A stretch of DNA of 42,900 nucleotides from the NCBI GenBank assembly GCA_966095765.1, contig CBHTSZ010000006.1, forward strand, positions 1-42,900. Reading direction: 5' to 3'. Origin of the DNA: CBHTSZ01 sp966095765. GTDB lineage: Bacteria > Patescibacteriota > Saccharimonadia > Saccharimonadales > Saccharimonadaceae. Position 1 is the first letter of the stretch. The number at the start of each line of letters is the position of its first letter. The position numbers and the translations under genes were made by a program. Shown here piece by piece: positions 25,451 to 32,549 of the stretch. The notes beneath the pieces were generated by a model that saw only the letters and a list, made by a program, of their open reading frames with translations, ran no database searches and was not told the origin of the DNA.

Positions 25451-25466
25451 CTTCTCGTGTTCCTTT

Positions 25467-25510
25467 CAAAATAAAATCTACCCCTAGTATACCAGGGGTA
25501 GATTTTATTT
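25467..25510 (-). terminator. Long rpsU terminator with a -10-like loop
   Basis: Perfect 17-bp arms, AAATAAAATCTACCCCT and its complement, flank an 8-nt loop and form a symmetric AT/GC/AT stem typical of a bidirectional terminator. On the minus strand the loop spells TATACT, a -10 that could start the downstream yqeY-adk-map-mur transcript. Confidence 0.85.
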
Positions 25511-25524
25511 GCAGCTAGGCCGTG

Positions 25525-25740
25525 CTACTTAACGCCGAGGCGCATCTTAGCCTGCTTGTCAGCCTTGCGAGCGCGGCGGATGATCGCCTTCTTGCGACGC
25601 TCGACTTTGCTAATCGGCTTCGCAAAGCGCTGACCTGCTTTGACCGTTGAAAGTACTCCAGACTGGAGGACCTTACGGTTGAAACGACGGATAAGGTTCT
25701 CATTCGCTTCGTTGCTGTCTTTACGTGTTACTTGAATCAT
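25525..25740 (-). CDS. rpsU: 30S ribosomal protein bS21
   Basis: Small basic 30S protein placed near the anti-Shine-Dalgarno end of 16S rRNA. The 71-aa sequence has ENLIRRFNRKV at the N-terminus and an Arg/Lys-rich helix RRKKAIIRRARKADKQAKMR. Promoter TTGTAT-17-TAGAAT leaves only 9 nt before the ATG and no ribosome site. It is followed by a strong terminator. Confidence 0.95.
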   Translation of the reverse strand: MIQVTRKDSNEANENLIRRFNRKVLQSGVLSTVKAGQRFAKPISKVERRKKAIIRRARKADKQAKMRLGVK

Positions 25741-25749
25741 ACTCGGAAT

Positions 25750-25778
25750 ATTCTACCAGAAATTTTACAGAGATACAA
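25750..25778 (-). promoter_or_regulatory. rpsU promoter (TTGTAT-17-TAGAAT)
   Basis: Minus-strand TTGTAT (25773-25778) and TAGAAT (25750-25755), spacer 17. The -10 ends 9 nt before the ATG, so the leader is 0-3 nt. Confidence 0.7.
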
Positions 25779-25784
25779 CACCTC

Positions 25785-27425
25785 TTAGACCTGCACGTCG
25801 CCAAGCTTCAGCAGCCGCCCCTCGACAGCTCGGCGACCATTCCACTCGTTAATACCAAGCTCGCACCATACCGACACCGTATCGCCGATACCAGCCGTAA
25901 ACTCCGCCGCCTTGTTGAACGCGATCATCTCCATGGTTGAGCCTTTGTGGTCCATGAAGCGGTACTTCACGTGCTGCCCTTCAGCGCCCATCATCCGTCT
26001 CGTCTGCACGGTTAGTTTTGGAAACTCAAAGATCGGTTCTGGGTTACCGTTTCCATAAGGCTCGAGCCGAGCAAGTGACGAGACATTGCCCTCAGAACAG
26101 AGCGAAAAGTCAGTCAGCGTCACGTCAGATCGCACATCAAGATGGCGCAGCTGATCGGTAAGCCCAAGCGTCTTATAGTAGTCGTTCACCGCTTTGCGCC
26201 AAGCAGAGATATTCGTCGCTTTCAGCGTCACGCCAGCTGCTAGCTTGTGACCACCGCCTTTGATGAGCAACTCTTCGGTCGCACGGATCGCCTCCACGGC
26301 AGAGAAATCACCGAAGCTCCTGGCCGAACCCTTTGCGGTTCCATCGTCGAGCTCCTGTAAAACAAACGTTGGCTTATAGTACATTTCGAGCAGTTTCGCC
26401 GCAACGATACCGATAATACCGTGGCTCCATGTCGGATCGCTGACGATAAGGACATTATCCTCCGCCATCGCATCGGCCTGTACTTGCGCCGCCTTAAAGA
26501 TTCGGTCCTGCTCCGTCCGTCGTTCTTGGTTCATCGTGTCGAGCAGCGTAGCGAGTTCGTACGCTCTGTTGCTATCGGTTGCAGTGAGCAGATCAAGTGC
26601 CAGTTGTGCGGTCTCGAGACGTCCCGCAGCATTGAGGCGTGGGCCGAGCCCAAAGCCAAGGCTTCGCGCCACGAGCTTTTCTGGCTCGACCCTAGACACC
26701 GCCATGAGTAGCTTGATACCAGGACGGCGCGTCTTCTTCATCACCTGAAGTCCCCAAAAAACATTCGTCCTGTTTTCGTCAGCTAGCTCGACGACGTCAC
26801 ATACCGTACCGAGCGCAACGAGATCCAGCAGCCATTTTTCCTGGCCCTTTGGTAGTCCATCTAGCTTTGTTTGCAGTGCCTGCACGAGTTTGAAGGCAAC
26901 CCCGACACCAGCCAGATCGATAAATGGGTAGGTATGGTCGGTACGCTTCGGGTTAATAGTGGCGACTGCATCCGGCATCGTTTCGGCCACTGAGTGGTGG
27001 TCGGTCACGATGACGTCGACGCCGAGCTCGTTTGCCCGAGCAATCTCTTTGTGGCTGAGACTTCCGCAGTCAACTGTCACGATGAGCTGCGCACCTTCAC
27101 TCGCAAGTGTCTCGATTGCCTTACTGCTGAGTCCATAACCCTCAACAAAACGGTTCGGAATAAAAACGCGGGCAGCTATACCGAACGCAGTGAAGCTATC
27201 AAGCAATACCGTACTCGCTGTTAGCCCATCGATATCGTAGTCGCCGTAGATGACGACGTTTTCCTTGCCCGCCTGCGCTCGCACCAGGCGCTCAACTGCC
27301 CTGTCCATATCAGGCAGCAGAAACGGATCGTGGCGCGTTGCCTCGTACGAGGGGTGCAAAAAGGCCTGACGCTTTTCAGTATTTGTCAGGCCTCTCGCGG
27401 CCAAAACCGCATCAACTAAACTCAT
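25785..27425 (-). CDS. recJ: Single-strand DNA exonuclease RecJ
   Basis: 5'-3' single-strand exonuclease of the DHH superfamily, used in recombination and mismatch repair. Metal-binding motifs are seen in order: DYDIDG at 62-67, IVTVDCGS, IVTDHHSV and the GGGHKLAAGV block of the DHHA1 domain. An OB-fold C-terminus follows. Length 546 aa is normal. It starts 6 nt after the winged-helix gene and is the second gene of that unit. It ends 44 nt before rpsU. Confidence 0.95.
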   Translation of the reverse strand: MSLVDAVLAARGLTNTEKRQAFLHPSYEATRHDPFLLPDMDRAVERLVRAQAGKENVVIYGDYDIDGLTASTVLLDSFTAFGIAARVFIPNRFVEGYGLSSKAIETLASEGAQLIVTVDCGSLSHKEIARANELGVDVIVTDHHSVAETMPDAVATINPKRTDHTYPFIDLAGVGVAFKLVQALQTKLDGLPKGQEKWLLDLVALGTVCDVVELADENRTNVFWGLQVMKKTRRPGIKLLMAVSRVEPEKLVARSLGFGLGPRLNAAGRLETAQLALDLLTATDSNRAYELATLLDTMNQERRTEQDRIFKAAQVQADAMAEDNVLIVSDPTWSHGIIGIVAAKLLEMYYKPTFVLQELDDGTAKGSARSFGDFSAVEAIRATEELLIKGGGHKLAAGVTLKATNISAWRKAVNDYYKTLGLTDQLRHLDVRSDVTLTDFSLCSEGNVSSLARLEPYGNGNPEPIFEFPKLTVQTRRMMGAEGQHVKYRFMDHKGSTMEMIAFNKAAEFTAGIGDTVSVWCELGINEWNGRRAVEGRLLKLGDVQV

Positions 27426-27431
27426 AGATTA

Positions 27432-27752
27432 TTAGGCATCGTTGGCAGCGGGGCGCTTGCGGTTCGCCTGTGTCTGCTGCGACTTGATGACAATGCTCTG
27501 TAGTTCCTTAAAGATGGCAAAGTGCTTGTTGGTTGAGTAGATCTTTGTGTTACCCTGCTTTTCGCTAGCCAGGAACCCAACCTTCTCGAGGCGCTTCAGC
27601 TCGCGCTGGATATTACCTGGATCTTCTTTGATAAGTTTTGCAAGCCCCCTCACGTGAGTTCGAAAGTCCGGGTACTTAGCGTACACGACGATGATCTTGC
27701 GACGGACACGTGAAGTGATAAAAACATCTAGCATAAACGTATTTTGTCTCAC
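27432..27752 (-). CDS. Winged-helix DNA-binding protein
   Basis: A 106-aa protein with an ArsR/MarR-like winged helix: helices around RKIIVVYAKYPDF and GLAKLIKEDPGNIQRELKRLEKVGFL, then a wing SEKQGNTKIYSTN. The tail is Gln/Lys-rich. There are no metal-binding cysteines. Similar small regulators sit next to nucleotidyltransferases in CPR genomes, but here the partner is recJ (6-nt gap). The start is the GTG at 27752 or the ATG six codons later. A TATAAA lies 9 nt before the GTG and a second promoter, TTGCCG-17-TAGAAT, further up (27781-27809). Confidence 0.75.
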   Translation of the reverse strand: MRQNTFMLDVFITSRVRRKIIVVYAKYPDFRTHVRGLAKLIKEDPGNIQRELKRLEKVGFLASEKQGNTKIYSTNKHFAIFKELQSIVIKSQQTQANRKRPAANDA

Positions 27753-27780
27753 ACCTTAAAGTTTATATGCGTTGATAATT

Positions 27781-27809
27781 ATTCTACAGTTTAAAGAGGT
27801 ATCCGGCAA
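27781..27809 (-). promoter_or_regulatory. Candidate promoter for HTH-recJ (TTGCCG-17-TAGAAT)
   Basis: Minus-strand TTGCCG (27804-27809) and TAGAAT (27781-27786), spacer 17. It would give a leader of about 22 nt containing TTTAAGG. Confidence 0.5.
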
Positions 27810-27854
27810 GGCTTGACTTTACATTTCTTTCCTATTTCTGGCATCGACAAGGCG

Positions 27855-27888
27855 AAAAACGGATCCGGATTTACTCCGGTCAGTTTTT
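27855..27888. terminator. Bidirectional terminator
   Basis: AAAAAC and GTTTTT flank a stem with GA/TC and CCGGA/TCCGG helices and a TTTAC loop, so T runs follow on both strands. On the minus strand it would end the phosphoribosyltransferase message after a 97-nt structured 3' region. Confidence 0.7.
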
Positions 27889-27984
27889 TATAATGATTGT
27901 GTCTTAGGAAAGAGCAGCCGGAGCATGTGGATTCACTCCACTGCCCCGCGCGATGAGAGAACCTGGGTTCTCTCTATTACGGAG
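27889..27984. other. Structured intergenic region, possible small RNA or 3' UTR
   Basis: Between the terminator and the phosphoribosyltransferase stop there is no ORF. Two strong hairpins are visible: GTGGA/TCCAC around 27928-27941, and GAGAGAACC/GGTTCTCTC at 27955-27974, the latter a near-perfect palindrome without a T tract. A perfect TATAAT (27889-27894, plus strand) could start a plus-strand RNA, but it has no good -35. Confidence 0.4.
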
Positions 27985-28638
27985 TTAATGCCAATTCAGC
28001 ACGATTTCGTTGAGTGCGGCGATGGTTGCTTCGTGGCTTGGGACGTCGTTGACGTCGTAGTAGTGATCCGTGTCAAGATAGTTGTCAGTCACCGATAGGA
28101 TGTGCAACTCATCACCGAGAATGTGCGCCCTGTCGACCGCTTCGACGGACGCGATAGGCGCCGCAATGACGAGCTTCCCGATATTGAGAGGTTTTAAAAA
28201 ATCCGCGGCCGCATCGAGGCTCGCGCCGCTCGACAAACCATCCGACACGAGGATAACGTGGTGCTCTCGCAGCATACCCTCGTCAACGATGCCCCCAGCC
28301 CCTAGCAATTGATTAATCTTTCCCATTTTCTCTCGCTTCTGATCTTCCAGGTAGCCGTGAAATTCACTGTAGTAAGCCTCAAGTTCACCAGCTGAAAGCA
28401 TGCCGTTATAGGTAAACCGACCGCTCTGATTGAGCGTACCAAACGTCGAGCCTTCACCAGGTATATCAATCACCTCGGCGAGGAGCAGTGCTAGCGATGC
28501 ATGGAGCGCCGCAGCTATCTGCTGCCCCACCTGCACCGCACCATCACTGAGAGCCACGACAACAGTATTCTCGTAGCGGTACGTCATCAGTTCCTGGGCC
28601 AACTTGTACCCCGCCTCAAGCCGTGAACTAAAATACAT
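27985..28638 (-). CDS. Phosphoribosyltransferase-domain protein
   Basis: A 217-aa type I PRTase-like protein. The PRPP-binding loop reads VILVSDGLSSGASLDAA, equivalent to the VDDG-TGxT signature but with Ser in place of the first Asp. The N-terminus (SSRLEAGYKLAQEL) and VVALSDGAVQVGQQIAAAL resemble the stand-alone PRTases that lack an assigned substrate, and the tail YYDVND is typical of them. The acid-for-Ser change makes normal catalysis uncertain. It diverges from priA. TATACA lies 8 nt before the ATG. Confidence 0.8.
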   Translation of the reverse strand: MYFSSRLEAGYKLAQELMTYRYENTVVVALSDGAVQVGQQIAAALHASLALLLAEVIDIPGEGSTFGTLNQSGRFTYNGMLSAGELEAYYSEFHGYLEDQKREKMGKINQLLGAGGIVDEGMLREHHVILVSDGLSSGASLDAAADFLKPLNIGKLVIAAPIASVEAVDRAHILGDELHILSVTDNYLDTDHYYDVNDVPSHEATIAALNEIVLNWH

Positions 28639-28646
28639 ACGCTTAT

Positions 28647-28652
28647 TGTATA
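28647..28652 (-). promoter_or_regulatory. -10 element (TATACA) for the phosphoribosyltransferase gene
   Basis: Minus-strand TATACA ends 8 nt before the ATG at 28638; no ribosome site or -35 is visible. Confidence 0.4.
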
Positions 28653-28675
28653 GCCGCTTGTTTTCAATGACCAGC

Positions 28676-28681
28676 TATAAT
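28676..28681 (+). promoter_or_regulatory. -10 element (TATAAT) for priA, leaderless layout
   Basis: A perfect TATAAT ends 8 nt before the priA ATG at 28690. There is no Shine-Dalgarno. Confidence 0.5.
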
Positions 28682-28689
28682 GAACCCAG

Positions 28690-30633
28690 ATGGAGTATTA
28701 CCTTGTTTCGCCCCTGCGGGTCATCGGGAGGATCGGCCAGACGCTAACGTATCACGCTGAGACGTCGCTTCGTCCTGGACAAATCGTTGCCGTGAGCGTC
28801 GGCAAGAAGACCGTCCCAGCCGTGGTTTTACAAAAAACCTCAAAGCCCGCGTTTGAAACCAAACCAATAGACTTAGTCGTGACCAACACAGCCTTACCCG
28901 CTCCGCTCCTCAAACTCCACGATTGGCTCAGCCAGTATTACGTCAGCCATCCCGTTGCAGTCTGGCAAACCATGCTGCCAAGTGGACTGCTCAAAAAACG
29001 TCGAAACAAGCCCACAAAACGCTCTCAACACCTTAGAGAAAGAACACATTTTGTACTCAATAAGGCCCAGAAAGAGGCGTTTGACGCTATGATCACACGC
29101 CCCGTCGGTACCACGCTACTGCACGGTATCACCGGCTCAGGCAAGACGGCACTCTACGTCGAACTTGCAAAACAAACTCTCACAGAAGGACGCTCCGTTG
29201 TTGTCCTAGTTCCTGAAATTGCCCTCACCTCCCAGATCGTCGCTGACTTTACTGCACACATAGACGACGTCATGGTGACACACTCCACGATGACCGAAGC
29301 AACTCGGCATACCACCTGGCTTGAGGCGTTGAACGCCGAGCAGCCGCGCGTCATCATCGGACCACGATCTGCGCTCTTCACCCCTTTTAAAAACATCGGG
29401 CTTATCGTCATCGACGAAAGCCATGAACCAAGCTACAAGCAAGAGAAATCGCCTCGCTACTCCGCCCTGCGGGCTGCAAGCATACTAGCGCGTGAACACA
29501 AAGCACGGCTTATCCTCGGTAGTGCAACGCCAACAGTTGCCGAATATTATCTCGCCTCACAGCGCGACCCAGGCAGCATCGTACGTCTCGATACGCTCGC
29601 TCGCGAAGGCGCGGTTCTGCCTGAGGTTACCGTCGTCGATATGACGAAGCACCACAACTTTAACCGCAGCCAATTTCTCTCGGACGCCCTACTCGATCAG
29701 CTCACCGAAACGCTTGCACTTGGGCATCAAGCTCTGTTGTTTCATAATCGCCGCGGCAGTGCGCCAGTTACTTTGTGTGATAACTGTGGCTGGAGCGCCA
29801 CGTGCCCACGCTGCTTCGTGCCGCTCACTCTGCACGCCGATCACTACCAGTTGCGTTGCCACCTCTGCAATCACCAGGAACGTGTCCCGACCAACTGTCC
29901 AGAATGCGGCGGTGCACACATAATCCACAAAGGCATCGGCACCAAACGTGTGGCCGAAGAACTCGCAAAACTCTTTCCGAACGCAAACATTGCACGCTTT
30001 GATGGTGACAATGCGGATGCGGAAACAGTTGATAGCCGGTACCAGGACCTCTACGACGGCAAGATCGATATCATCGTTGGTACCCAGGTAATCGCCAAGG
30101 GCCTTGACCTACCCAAGCTCCGTTTTGTCGGTGTCGTACAAGCCGATAGCGGACTCGCTCTGCCTGATTACCAGTCAGCCGAACGGGTATTCCAGCTGCT
30201 CGCCCAGGTAAGCGGACGTGTGGGACGAAACGAACACGAGAGCCACGTCGTGATTCAAAGCTACCAGCCCGAACATCCTTCTGTTAAGTACGGTATCGCT
30301 CGTGATTTTGACAGCTTCTACGACTACGCGCTCGCCGAGAGAAACCGCGCACAGTATCCGCCGTTTTGTTACCTGCTCAAAATGACCTGTACATACAAGA
30401 CCGAAGCCGCCAGTATTCGTGCCGCACAAAGCCTTGCGCGCACGCTTCGGCCACACCTCGGTACGAGCATGGAACTGCTTGGTCCGACCCCAGCCTTCTA
30501 CGAACGCGTTCGTGACAGCTATCGCTGGCAGTTGATCATCAAAAGCCGACAGCGCGGTGATCTTGCCAAGCTGATCGAACACATCCCGCCAACTCACTGG
30601 CAGTACGAGCTCGATCCCGTCAGCCTGCTCTAG
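28690..30633 (+). CDS. priA: Primosomal replication restart helicase PriA
   Basis: 3'-5' helicase that reloads the replisome at stalled forks. The Walker A motif GITGSGKTALY and Walker B variant DESHEPSYKQ are present, then GSATPTVAEYY. The eight zinc cysteines lie in CDNCGWSATCPRC and CHLCNHQ-CPECG. The helicase C-terminal block VSGRVGRNEHESHVVIQS is intact. At 647 aa it is slightly shorter than E. coli PriA, with a reduced N-terminal DNA-binding domain. It leads the conserved priA-def-fmt order. Confidence 0.96.
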   Translation: MEYYLVSPLRVIGRIGQTLTYHAETSLRPGQIVAVSVGKKTVPAVVLQKTSKPAFETKPIDLVVTNTALPAPLLKLHDWLSQYYVSHPVAVWQTMLPSGLLKKRRNKPTKRSQHLRERTHFVLNKAQKEAFDAMITRPVGTTLLHGITGSGKTALYVELAKQTLTEGRSVVVLVPEIALTSQIVADFTAHIDDVMVTHSTMTEATRHTTWLEALNAEQPRVIIGPRSALFTPFKNIGLIVIDESHEPSYKQEKSPRYSALRAASILAREHKARLILGSATPTVAEYYLASQRDPGSIVRLDTLAREGAVLPEVTVVDMTKHHNFNRSQFLSDALLDQLTETLALGHQALLFHNRRGSAPVTLCDNCGWSATCPRCFVPLTLHADHYQLRCHLCNHQERVPTNCPECGGAHIIHKGIGTKRVAEELAKLFPNANIARFDGDNADAETVDSRYQDLYDGKIDIIVGTQVIAKGLDLPKLRFVGVVQADSGLALPDYQSAERVFQLLAQVSGRVGRNEHESHVVIQSYQPEHPSVKYGIARDFDSFYDYALAERNRAQYPPFCYLLKMTCTYKTEAASIRAAQSLARTLRPHLGTSMELLGPTPAFYERVRDSYRWQLIIKSRQRGDLAKLIEHIPPTHWQYELDPVSLL

Positions 30634-30653
30634 CCCCGTATCTGTTTTTCCGC

Positions 30654-30659
30654 TATACT
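30654..30659 (+). promoter_or_regulatory. -10 element (TATACT) for def-fmt, leaderless layout
   Basis: TATACT lies 8 nt before the ATG at 30668 in the 34-nt priA-def gap. TTTTTGGGA between them is not a good ribosome site. Confidence 0.5.
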
Positions 30660-30667
30660 TTTTGGGA

Positions 30668-31243
30668 ATGACAAGCCGAAACGACATTATCACCCTGCCA
30701 CACCCAAGCCTGCGCGAAAAATCAGCTCGCGTGCACGTAATTACCGACGAAACAAAGCAACTGATTGAGGATATGCGAAGCGCTGCTCTCGACTGGGAAG
30801 ACAGCCGTCCACACGAAATCGCCGTCGCACTCGCAGCCGTTCAGATCGACAGACTCGAGCGTGTCGTCATCGTACGTGGCGATTTCGAAAACAAAGAAGA
30901 TCGTAACTTTACTGTTCTAATTAACCCAGAAGTTATCAAATACGATGGCGAACTCATCACCGATCATGAAGGTTGTCTGAGTGTAAAGGACCTCTACGGC
31001 GCCGTGCCTCGTCGCGACAAAATCCGCGTGAAAGCGCTCGATGAAGATGGCAATGAAGTTCGTGTCCGCGCGGAGGGCTTCCTGTCACGCGTCCTCCAAC
31101 ATGAGATCGACCACACTAACGGTATCTGCTTCGTCGACCATATCGCCGACCAAAAAGATGCTTTCTTCGTGCTCACTGATAGCGGTAACCTGGAGCCAAC
31201 TCCATATGAAAACGTCCTCAAAGCTGGTATTCTTCGGGACTGA
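30668..31243 (+). CDS. def: Peptide deformylase
   Basis: Metalloenzyme removing the formyl group from N-formyl-Met. Motif II EGCLS (101-105, metal ligand C103) and motif III HEIDH (145-149) are intact. Motif I, usually GxGLAAxQ, reads VALAAVQ, so the first glycines are lost although the Gln is kept. Length 191 aa. A TTG two codons upstream (30662) is possible, but the ATG fits the -10 better. It overlaps fmt by 38 nt, so the enzymes that remove and add the formyl group are co-expressed. Confidence 0.93.
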   Translation: MTSRNDIITLPHPSLREKSARVHVITDETKQLIEDMRSAALDWEDSRPHEIAVALAAVQIDRLERVVIVRGDFENKEDRNFTVLINPEVIKYDGELITDHEGCLSVKDLYGAVPRRDKIRVKALDEDGNEVRVRAEGFLSRVLQHEIDHTNGICFVDHIADQKDAFFVLTDSGNLEPTPYENVLKAGILRD

Positions 31244-32096
31244 AGATTTCAGCCTTCCTAGCCTGAAAGCACTCGTCGAGCACAGCTTTGGTGTCGTTGC
31301 CGTTGTCACCAAACCCGATGCAGCGCGCGGACGAAGCAAGCAGCTCGTCCCCCCTGTCGTCAAAAGCTACGCCGAAAGCGTCGGTATCCCCGTCTATCAG
31401 CCATCCAAGCTCGGTGATATCCACGGTGAACTCGTAAGCCTTGGTGCTGACGCGGCGGTCTTAGTGTCATATGGCAAGCTATTGCCACAACGAACACTTG
31501 ATGTATTCAACCCTATCGGTGTTATCAATGTACACCCTTCACTGCTGCCAAAGTACCGTGGACCAGCTCCAATTGAAGCCGCGATCGTAAATGGCGATAA
31601 AATGACCGGTATCAGCATCATGCGGCTCACGCTTGGCATGGATGAGGGTCCTGTCTTTGCACAAATGCAGGTGCCACTAGACGGTACTGAGACACGTCCA
31701 ACCCTAACAGCAAGCCTTGCAAATACTGGTGCCACCTTCCTCGTTGAAACCCTTCCCGCCATCCTCGAAAACAAAGTTGAAGCAGTTTCGCAGCAAAATG
31801 ATGATGTTTCATACACATCACTACTTTCGAAAGATATGGGTATTTTGAGTCCAACAACAGATGACGCTTATGCTCTCGAGCGCAAAGTTCGCGCCTACCT
31901 AGGTTTCCCAAAAACACGACTGAAAATCAAAAATACTGATGTTATCGTAACATCAGTAAAAGTGGTTGAAAGTTTATCGTCCGCTCCGCTCGTTATCGAA
32001 TGTGCCGGTAAAACCTATCTCGAAGTGCGCGAACTCATTGCCCCATCCGGCAAAACGATGTCCGGCGAGGCCTACCTTCGCGGCTACGCTAACTAA
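31206..32096 (+). CDS. fmt: Methionyl-tRNA formyltransferase
   Basis: Formylates Met on initiator tRNA using 10-formyl-tetrahydrofolate. Starting at the ATG at 31206 the product is 296 aa. The catalytic Asn108-x-His110 lies in INVHPSLLPKYRGPAP and Asp146 in LGMDEGPV. The C-terminal OB-like domain is present (YLEVRELIAPSGKTMSGEAYLRG). The N-terminus KLVFFGTEDFSLPSL is the family opening. A longer frame upstream is the out-of-frame overlap with def. It ends in a 4-nt convergent overlap with the DUF5663-like gene. Confidence 0.95.
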   Translation: MKTSSKLVFFGTEDFSLPSLKALVEHSFGVVAVVTKPDAARGRSKQLVPPVVKSYAESVGIPVYQPSKLGDIHGELVSLGADAAVLVSYGKLLPQRTLDVFNPIGVINVHPSLLPKYRGPAPIEAAIVNGDKMTGISIMRLTLGMDEGPVFAQMQVPLDGTETRPTLTASLANTGATFLVETLPAILENKVEAVSQQNDDVSYTSLLSKDMGILSPTTDDAYALERKVRAYLGFPKTRLKIKNTDVIVTSVKVVESLSSAPLVIECAGKTYLEVRELIAPSGKTMSGEAYLRGYAN

Positions 32097-32518
32097 GCGC
32101 CCGTTCCTAAAATACTGTCGCGATTCTGGGTAATCTCGGCCTTGAGTGCGTCGAGTTCAGTCGCTACAACCTGCTTGTAGTCAGGTCGGTTGAGTTCCAG
32201 CCATTTGAGTGACCCATACTCGCTGAGTAGTGCGATTGCACTTACATCGGCAGGAGCAGATGCTTTGAGTGACTGAAAGTCGGGTAGTTCACGGTAGTTT
32301 GGCAGATAGCGCTCGAACCATGCGACAACTTTTTGTTCATCCTGGTCAACGAAGGCTTCAAACTGGGCAAGTTGCTCCTCGTTCATGCCTTCTGATAGCT
32401 TCGTACCGACTCGTAACTCAAGTTCACTATAGATGTGCTGGAGAAATGCCTGTTTTTGATCTTCAGGTAGATCCTGGAGTCCTACATCTTGGAGAAATTT
32501 ATCATCGAGCTGAAACAT
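32093..32518 (-). CDS. DUF5663-like small helical protein
   Basis: A 141-aa acidic, helical protein. The opening FQLDDKFLQDVGLQDLPEDQKQAFLQHIYSEL-type block and the EGMNEEQLAQFEAF segment are what I associate with the DUF5663 family, widespread in Patescibacteria and of unknown function. There is no signal or membrane segment. AAGAAGGG precedes the ATG. It lies 31 nt after the LysM-domain gene on the same strand and may share its promoter. Its stop overlaps that of fmt. Confidence 0.72.
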   Translation of the reverse strand: MFQLDDKFLQDVGLQDLPEDQKQAFLQHIYSELELRVGTKLSEGMNEEQLAQFEAFVDQDEQKVVAWFERYLPNYRELPDFQSLKASAPADVSAIALLSEYGSLKWLELNRPDYKQVVATELDALKAEITQNRDSILGTGA

Positions 32519-32549
32519 ATTATCTACCCTTCTTGGCTATCGGTCGTGA

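Noticed and set aside
30175..30693. A 172-codon minus-strand frame at the priA-def junction
   Set aside because: Antisense to the conserved PriA C-terminus and the def start.
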